NCBI GenBank assembly: GCA_026770585.1
Contig: MU646455.1
Coordinates: forward strand, 206,628 to 219,493
Source of the DNA: Baffinella frigidus
Lineage: Eukaryota > Cryptophyceae > Cryptomonadales > Baffinellaceae
Direction of reading: 5' to 3'
DNA length: 12,866 nucleotides
The notes beneath the pieces are model-generated. The model did not search any database. It saw nothing but the letters and a program-made list of their open reading frames with translations, and was not told the origin of the DNA. The translations under genes and the position numbers were made by a program. This document shows, in pieces, positions 8,601 through 10,119 of the stretch. The first letter of the stretch is position 1, and every line of letters begins with the position of its first letter.

Positions 8601-9183
8601 TAAGAAAACGAGTTTTACAACTCCTTTTCTGAGATGAGATTGACCGACTATTCTTACGCGACAAGCTGGGTGTGTGGTACAAATTCGCCATCTTTGGAGC
8701 GGGACAGGAGCCCGGGCTGAAAAAGTTGGTGAGCCAAAATAGTCTGAGACAGTGCTAGATCTCGGGTGCTGGCGAAACAATCCAACGCCTTGAGCTGGGA
8801 TTGGTGCCGGCGGAGGACTTGCGGGTTACTGTTTTGTTTTTACCTGGGGTGTTTGGTTTTGGGGGTTTAGGGTTTAGGGTTTAGGGTGTATGGTTCAGTG
8901 TTTAGACCTTGGCGTAGCACTCGGCGATGCGGCAGCGCAGCTCGACAGCGTCAGGCGCGTCAGGCGCGGCGCCGAGCAGGTCGAGCGCGGCCTGAAAGGC
9001 GCCGAGCGCGCGCTTGTGCTCGCCGGTCCCGAGCAGCGCGGTGCCGAGCGTCGCGAACGCATCGGGGTCGTGCTGGTTGGCGTTGATGAGGAACGAGGCG
9101 AGCTGCGCGGCTGAGGGGAAGAGCCGCTGCTCGTTGAGCGCCTTGCATTGCGCGAGGAGCTGCGCTGCGCCACCCGCATCCAT
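150..9183 (-). CDS. APC7: APC7-like TPR subunit of the anaphase-promoting complex, exons 1-6, 3' end outside window
   Basis: Spliced gene on the minus strand, exons 9183-8908, 7517-7452, 6148-6071, 4566-4485, 2724-2636 and 263-150. Every exon is bounded by GT...AG and the frame stays open through all five junctions (phases 0,0,0,1,0), giving about 235 residues. APC7 is a tetratricopeptide-repeat scaffold subunit of the APC/C, the nuclear ubiquitin ligase that drives mitotic exit. Recalled from memory, metazoan APC7 aligns colinearly: RIAECYAK near residue 90, GNEREAVESYKAAM, then APLAVEAVGALARLG, then GWVSALVAAQ...GDFGPAK, then SPEVLARLAACQAEMGQ. The matches cross the splice junctions without gaps at exons 2/3 and 3/4, which is strong support for the exon model. 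The C-terminal half must lie left of base 1. Another TPR protein is possible, but the order of matches favours APC7. No database search was run. Confidence 0.72.
363..422 (-). pseudogene. Acceptor-edge copy of APC7 exon 6 (copy c)
   Basis: Acceptor TGCACAG|ACGCTGACG and about 60 nt of exon. Together with a shared tail (to about 328) it duplicates the block at 547-646. Confidence 0.75.
475..523. repeat. Compound CT/CA microsatellite
   Basis: Two rounds of CTCTCT followed by CACACACA, lying between exon 6 copies b and c. Confidence 0.8.
594..646 (-). pseudogene. Acceptor-edge copy of APC7 exon 6 (copy b)
   Basis: Acceptor CGCACAG|ACGCTGACC and 53 nt of exon to GTGTTGGCGAG, then GTGCCGCTGACCCAGCTGG, shared with copy c. 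Confidence 0.75.
673..827. mobile_element. Foldback element family A, copy A1
   Basis: Long inverted repeat whose arms contain TTAGGC.TACGGC then TGCCTAGGACCTCCTACCG, loop GGATCCTAGGACC. The right terminus TTACCCTATTAA abuts an exon 6 fragment. MITE-like; no coding capacity. Confidence 0.75.
828..870 (-). pseudogene. Acceptor-edge copy of APC7 exon 6 (copy a)
   Basis: Acceptor CTCACAG|ACGCTGACC plus 43 nt of exon, ending abruptly at the terminus of foldback A1. Confidence 0.75.
889..942. repeat. Degenerate telomere-like repeat
   Basis: TTTAGGG/TTTGGGG units before exon 6 copy a on the sense strand. Confidence 0.75.
1181..1361. mobile_element. Foldback element family F
   Basis: Arms of about 85 bp beginning AGAGCGCTGTGCAGAGAAG with a very short loop. 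A half copy (AGAGCGGTGTGCAGAGAGGT) lies at 5041-5090, next to C1. Confidence 0.7.
1533..1684. mobile_element. Foldback with family B core, copy B1
   Basis: Core TTACTACACG ... CGTGTAGTAA separated by an AT-rich loop, inside longer imperfect arms (CTCATGTGAAAACGGGTTT and its inverted partner). Confidence 0.7.
1747..1934. mobile_element. Possible foldback element M
   Basis: GCCACGCCAG...GGGAAT at the left pairs with ATTCCC...CTGGCGTGGC at the right. The interior is not recognised. Confidence 0.4.
1935..1959 (-). pseudogene. Donor-edge copy of APC7 exon 5
   Basis: About 25 nt (GGCTTCGGCCCTGCC.GGACG|GTGCC) running flush into a CCCTGAA repeat array on the plus strand. Confidence 0.68.
1957..2005. 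repeat. CCCTGAA heptamer array
   Basis: Seven near-perfect units, joined directly to a donor-edge exon 5 fragment. C-rich on the plus strand, opposite to most blocks in this gene. Confidence 0.8.
2026..2139. repeat. Perfect inverted repeat, 45-bp arms
   Basis: 2026-2070 and 2095-2139 are exact reverse complements with a 24-nt spacer. GGGATACACAAACT follows both arms. Confidence 0.9.
2153..2295. mobile_element. Element family E, copy E1
   Basis: CTAGCGCTGCCTCA ... TGAGACAGAGCTAG termini flanked by AACTT on both sides. Internal AAGTTGAC/GTCAACTT pair around GCGGTACAAATTC. Confidence 0.65.
2315..2356 (-). pseudogene. Donor-edge copy of APC7 exon 5
   Basis: 42 nt from CAGGCCCGGAAAGCC to AAGACG|GTGCGT, one mismatch to the complete exon, donor intact. 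Lies downstream of it. Confidence 0.78.
2391..2514. mobile_element. Foldback element J with A-like core
   Basis: Terminal inverted repeats (GTATGATACCCCTTAAATGC and, inverted, GTATGGATACCCCTTAAGTG) enclose smaller palindromes (CCCTACCGTAGGG, GCCGCCAAATTTGGCGGC) resembling the family A core. Confidence 0.6.
2636..2724 (-). CDS. APC7: APC7-like gene, exon 5
   Basis: 89 nt starting in phase 1. With the last G of exon 4 it reads GAEAQGQGWVSALVAAQ then ARKARGDFGPAKT. Acceptor CCGGCAG|GAG, donor ACG|GTGCGT. The W-x-S...GD pattern corresponds to the APC7 segment that precedes the next TPR. Upstream acceptor-side copies lie at 3254-3387 and 2841-2926, downstream donor-side copies at 2315-2356 and 1935-1959. 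Confidence 0.7.
2822..2915. repeat. 47-nt tandem duplication
   Basis: CGCTGTCATCACTCGATGGC and 27 further bases repeated twice with one mismatch, inside the exon 5 acceptor-edge copies. Confidence 0.85.
2841..2926 (-). pseudogene. Two acceptor-edge copies of APC7 exon 5
   Basis: 2926-2888 follows an acceptor (CCCGGCAG|GGGCGG) and matches the exon to GTCGGCGCTGG. 2868-2841 repeats the inner part as a result of a 47-nt tandem duplication (2822-2915). Confidence 0.65.
3058..3233. mobile_element. Foldback element family A, copy A2
   Basis: Same arms as A1, with outer termini of the form ATAGGG.AACGGCCTG at both ends. The central loop is in the opposite orientation to A1, A3 and A4. Confidence 0.75.
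3254..3387 (-). pseudogene. APC7 exon 5 copy split by telomere-like block
   Basis: 3387-3364 is the acceptor edge (GCAG|GAGCGGACGCA..GGGGCAAGGG); 3297-3254 continues with V-S-A-L-V-A-A-Q and the GGGGGACTTCGGCCCT segment. Between them lie about 66 bp of telomere-like repeat. Upstream of the complete exon. Confidence 0.72.
3298..3363. repeat. Head-to-head telomere-like block
   Basis: TTTAGGGTTTAGGGG switches to AACCCCAAACCCTAAACCC. Sits between the two halves of an exon 5 copy. Confidence 0.8.
3397..3574. repeat. TTTGGGG/TTTAGGG array
   Basis: About 25 heptamer-like units, mainly TTTGGGG. Confidence 0.8.
3557..3712. repeat. Inverted repeat with about 55-bp arms
   Basis: CCTGCCAACACCAAAACCAC in the left arm and its complement in the right. 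The loop holds the GAGAGAGACCTTCG unit, which recurs after the right arm. Confidence 0.75.
3878..4043. mobile_element. Foldback element family A, copy A3
   Basis: Complete copy with AGGCTAACGGCCTG on the left and CAGGCCGTTACCCTATTAAT on the right. Confidence 0.75.
4085..4200. repeat. Imperfect palindromic segment
   Basis: Several nested inverted repeats (CTACGGA/TCCGTAG, TTCCCAAC...GTTCC, GGATAAT/ATTATCC). Boundaries uncertain. Confidence 0.35.
4264..4299 (-). pseudogene. Donor-edge copy of APC7 exon 4
   Basis: L-G-V-P-D-Q-D-M-I-A-L-P, about 36 nt. The donor GGTAAT is replaced by GGAGCC. Confidence 0.7.
4335..4420. repeat. Inverted repeat around TTACGGGTGGG
   Basis: GTGTGCTATCTTACGGGTGG on the left and its near-complement at 4398-4420. 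MITE-like single copy. Confidence 0.55.
4434..4463 (-). pseudogene. Donor-edge copy of APC7 exon 4, tandem
   Basis: Repeats the exon end and first intron bases (CCTTG.CCGGTAATGG.AC on the sense strand) directly adjacent to the complete exon, with no sequence between the copies. Confidence 0.65.
4485..4566 (-). CDS. APC7: APC7-like gene, exon 4
   Basis: 82 nt, VAAPLAVEAVGALARLG then VPDQDIIALT. Acceptor GACCAG|GTG at 4567, donor ACCG|GTAATG at 4484, ending in phase 1. Joined to exon 3 it gives SYKAAM|VAAPLAVEA, which follows the APC7 family spacing exactly. Two donor-side copies lie downstream in the sense direction. Confidence 0.72.
4576..4649. repeat. Degenerate telomere-like repeat
   Basis: GTTTAGAG, GTTGAGGG, GTTCAGGG units starting about 10 nt upstream of the exon 4 acceptor. 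Confidence 0.65.
4797..4883. mobile_element. Element family E, internal fragment E3
   Basis: AAGTTGACATGCTGGG through GTACAAATCCGTCAACTTTG matches the middle of E1; terminal repeats not seen. Confidence 0.55.
5126..5298. mobile_element. Foldback element family C, copy C1
   Basis: GAGCGTTTGCGGTAATTGTT and a near-complement at the other end, arms about 60 bp with CCGGTTT runs, flanked by TA on both sides. Confidence 0.72.
5396..5547. mobile_element. Foldback with family B core, copy B2
   Basis: B core inside unrelated outer arms, TTATCCGGGGAAACCTATTT on one side and its complement on the other; total arm length about 60 bp. Confidence 0.72.
5592..5646. repeat. CT dinucleotide tract
   Basis: About 27 uninterrupted CT units. 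Confidence 0.9.
5694..5890. repeat. TTTAGGG/TTTGGGG array, longest block
   Basis: About 28 units, purest TTTAGGG run of the window, ending at the exon 3 donor-edge fragment. Confidence 0.85.
5903..5945 (-). pseudogene. Donor-edge copy of APC7 exon 3
   Basis: 43 nt, G-N-E-R-E-A-I-E-S-Y-K-A-A-M with donor ATG|GTCACT, downstream of the complete exon and followed by telomere-like repeat. Confidence 0.75.
6071..6148 (-). CDS. APC7: APC7-like gene, exon 3
   Basis: 26 codons, VHMALGRLLHRM then GNEREAVESYKAAM, a typical TPR helix pair. Acceptor CATCAG|GTG, donor ATG|GTCCGC, phase 0. It is the complete copy among five; the other four lie at 6903-6984, 6653-6692, 6326-6365 and 5903-5945. Confidence 0.75.
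6326..6365 (-). pseudogene. Acceptor-edge copy of APC7 exon 3
   Basis: 40 nt of exon with its acceptor. The break falls at exactly the same base as in 6653-6692, and about 50 nt beyond the break are shared too, so one broken copy was itself duplicated. Confidence 0.75.
6415..6462. mobile_element. Half family B element
   Basis: TTTCCTGCCACCGAAATTTC followed by ATGGATCATACTA matches the left arm and loop of B3; no right arm. Confidence 0.5.
6653..6692 (-). pseudogene. Acceptor-edge copy of APC7 exon 3
   Basis: 40 nt of exon (V-H-M-T-L-G-R-L-L-H-R-M-G) with its acceptor, then unrelated GC-rich sequence. With its flanks it repeats 6326-6365, 327 nt away. Confidence 0.75.
6790..6878. mobile_element. 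Foldback with family B core, copy B3
   Basis: GCAACGAAAATTACTACACG paired with CGTGTGGTAATTTTCGTAAC, short outer arms (TTTCCTG). A half copy lies at 6415-6462. Confidence 0.7.
6903..6984 (-). pseudogene. Scrambled copy of APC7 exon 3
   Basis: Keeps the CATCAG|GTG acceptor and the internal GGGCAACGAGCGCGAGGC, but the middle is replaced and carries an in-frame TAG, and the donor is lost. Its upstream flank (CGTTATTTG..CGGCAC on the plus strand) recurs alone at about 6505-6525. Confidence 0.65.
7037..7160. repeat. Inverted repeat with about 34-bp arms
   Basis: GAGTAAAACTGGGCTCGCCA and its exact complement, AGCTCTG/CAGAGCG at the ends, spacer about 55 bp. Confidence 0.7.
7234..7299 (-). pseudogene. 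Downstream copy of APC7 exon 2 with lost acceptor
   Basis: Encodes DDYAAQLSAIAEMIPAPARP-like sequence and keeps the donor GAG|GTGCC, but the acceptor AG has become AC and an ATG codon is inserted. Lies downstream of the complete exon in the sense direction. Confidence 0.7.
7452..7517 (-). CDS. APC7: APC7-like gene, exon 2
   Basis: 22 codons, ENNYAAQL to ARPAE, between acceptor GCAG|GAG and donor GAG|GTGCC, phase 0 on both sides. It is the only one of three copies with both splice sites and an undamaged interior. It completes the TPR begun in exon 1 and its end joins exon 3 without gap against APC7 (IPAHARPAE|VHMALG). Confidence 0.7.
7523..7723. repeat. GGGTTGA repeats with a duplicated unit
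   Basis: The unit GAACTTCAGGG ... GGGTTCACCCCCCCC, CA tract, CCGTCCC occurs at 7569-7624 and 7661-7723, 92 nt apart, embedded in GGGTTGA/GGGTTGC repeats. Confidence 0.75.
7734..7754 (-). pseudogene. Acceptor-edge copy of APC7 exon 2
   Basis: Sense strand GGGCAG|GACACCAACTACGC matches the exon start (D-T-N-Y-A-A), then diverges after about 20 nt. Lies upstream of the complete exon. Confidence 0.65.
7758..7808. repeat. CCCCAAA repeat
   Basis: Seven irregular units directly upstream, in the sense direction, of an exon 2 acceptor copy. C-rich on plus. Confidence 0.7.
7838..7987. mobile_element. Foldback with family B core, copy B4
   Basis: B core between a third set of outer arms, GATCTCATACGCAAACA on the left and CACATGTGAGATC on the right, with AATTTAT..ACTGGATT in both arms. 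Confidence 0.7.
8024..8242. mobile_element. Foldback element family C, copy C2, TA target
   Basis: Same terminal 34 bases as C1 and an extended inner hairpin. Flanked by TA (8022-8023 and 8243-8244). The flanks joined without the element recur at 8434-8480 with a single TA. Confidence 0.8.
8266..8428. mobile_element. Foldback element family D, copy D1
   Basis: About 33-bp terminal inverted repeats beginning AGCCCTTGGAGGTGGCTCAA. The centre contains a perfect 32-nt palindrome (8347-8378). Confidence 0.72.
8476..8758. mobile_element. Element family E, copy E2, with nested hairpin
   Basis: CTAGCTCTGTCTCA ... TGAGACAGTGCTAG. Relative to E1 it carries about 150 extra bases (8491-8641) that form their own hairpin with ATCTCATC/GATGAGAT ends. 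Confidence 0.65.
8858..8894. repeat. Short TTTAGGG array
   Basis: Three TTTAGGG units close to the exon 1 donor. Confidence 0.7.
8908..9183 (-). CDS. APC7: APC7-like gene, exon 1
   Basis: 92 codons from ATG 9183-9181, the first in-frame ATG (the frame is open further upstream only from a TTG). The context GACATGG has purines at -3 and +4. It encodes an N-terminal helical pair (LNEQRLFPSAAQLASFL) and a clear TPR (DAFATLGTALLGTGEHKRAL), then RCRIAECYAK. The donor is AAG|GTCTAA at 8907; reading on gives an immediate TAA, so splicing is required. No broken copies of this exon are seen in the window, unlike every internal exon. Confidence 0.78.
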
Positions 9184-9830
9184 GTCTGCCTCCCCCTGGG
9201 TTGTTCGTCTCGTGGGGCTGCTGCGCGGGGCGTGGAGGGTCAGGGTGCAGCCGGGACGCGAAGACAGCTCGAGAGCGTCGGGCAACAGCTCTCACCCGGG
9301 ATGCAAGTTGTGGTATTCCCTGCAGACTTTCACCACTCCGGAAACACGGAGTGGAGGGGCGCCTCTAACGCTGGGCAAGAAGTAACAATGTTCTCTCCCC
9401 TGGACGCCATGAGGGAGGACCTTTCGAGGATGCCGTCCGCCGAATCGCGGGGCCGCTTGCTGGGACTCAGCCGAGCAGCCAGGATGGGGGGAGTAATGAT
9501 CGCCCGTGGGGCACCTGGTCCTCTGACCACCGCCTCGCGGCGCTCTCCTCCGCTGGCCCCTGCCTTGCGTTGCACGATACGCCGCTCTCCTCACCCGCCA
9601 GCCAAAGCAAGGGAATTCCTATGGCCAAAGGATCTGCGATTCAAAATTAGAAATTTGATTTGGTTTGATTTATGAGTTTTCTCGGGGTTTTCCCTCCAAA
9701 CTGGTCAAAGTAAAAAAATGGTTCCTTGTCTTCATATTCCCCAAATTTCTTTTCCTCTGCAACAGAAAACCTAGTCTTCCCCCCAAGGAACCTGGAGCCC
9801 GCCATCTTTCTCTACCCAAGTCTTCCCATA
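9184..9830. promoter_or_regulatory. Divergent intergenic region between the two genes
   Basis: 647 bp between the two start codons, presumably holding both promoters and 5' UTRs. No TATA box or known element can be assigned. Visible are a short inverted repeat (CCACTCCG and its complement around 9332-9355), a GC-rich half next to gene 1, an AT-rich stretch (9635-9740) nearer gene 2, and an unrecognised 96-codon ORF (ATG 9388 to 9675). Apart from possible 5' UTR sequence it lacks the telomere-like and foldback repeats that fill the introns. Confidence 0.5.
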
Positions 9831-10119
9831 ATGGTCCTCCCAACGAAGACGGGCCCGATGCGGGTCTGCGTGCTGCAGAGCTGCGCGGCCGGGAGCGTCT
9901 TCGACGGCATCGACCCCGAGTGCTCGCCCGCCCCCTACTTGCCCGGCCACGAAGTGGTTAACGTGGTGCTCGACAAGGCCACCGTCGCCACAAAACTCAC
10001 GGCGCTCGCGAAGGAGGGCTTCGACGTGTTCGTGAACCTGTGCGACGGCGCCTGGGACGAGGACCGCGCCGGCGCCGAAGTGGTTGACCTCCTGGAGAAG
10101 CTGGATGTGCCTTACACCG
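9831..10119 (+). CDS. ATP-grasp-like gene, exon 1
   Basis: Starts at ATG 9831 (ATAATGG: A at -3, G at +4). A second ATG at 9858 would remove only MVLPTKTGP and has a poorer context. Encodes RVCVLQSCAAGSVFDGIDPE through NLCDGAWDEDRAGAEVV to LDVPYTG. Donor ACCG|GTAATG at 10120, phase 1, falling inside the family's conserved TGA/TGN turn. No partial copies of this exon are visible. Confidence 0.72.

Larger units (their letters stand above)
7518..8907 (-). other. APC7-like intron 1
   Basis: 1390 bp. Sense order: TTTAGGG-type repeat, E foldback with nested hairpin, D foldback, C foldback, B foldback, CCCCAAA repeat, acceptor-edge copy of exon 2, then GGGTTGA and CA repeats to the acceptor at 7518. 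Donor GTCTAA at 8907. Confidence 0.6.

Noticed and set aside
9388-9675. 96-codon ORF in the divergent promoter region
   Set aside because: No recognisable domain and no splice or homology support. It may be part of a 5' UTR or chance in GC-rich DNA.
9726-9830. Upstream extension of the ATP-grasp-like protein
   Set aside because: The open frame there begins with TTG, not ATG, and adds a non-conserved serine/proline-rich stretch.
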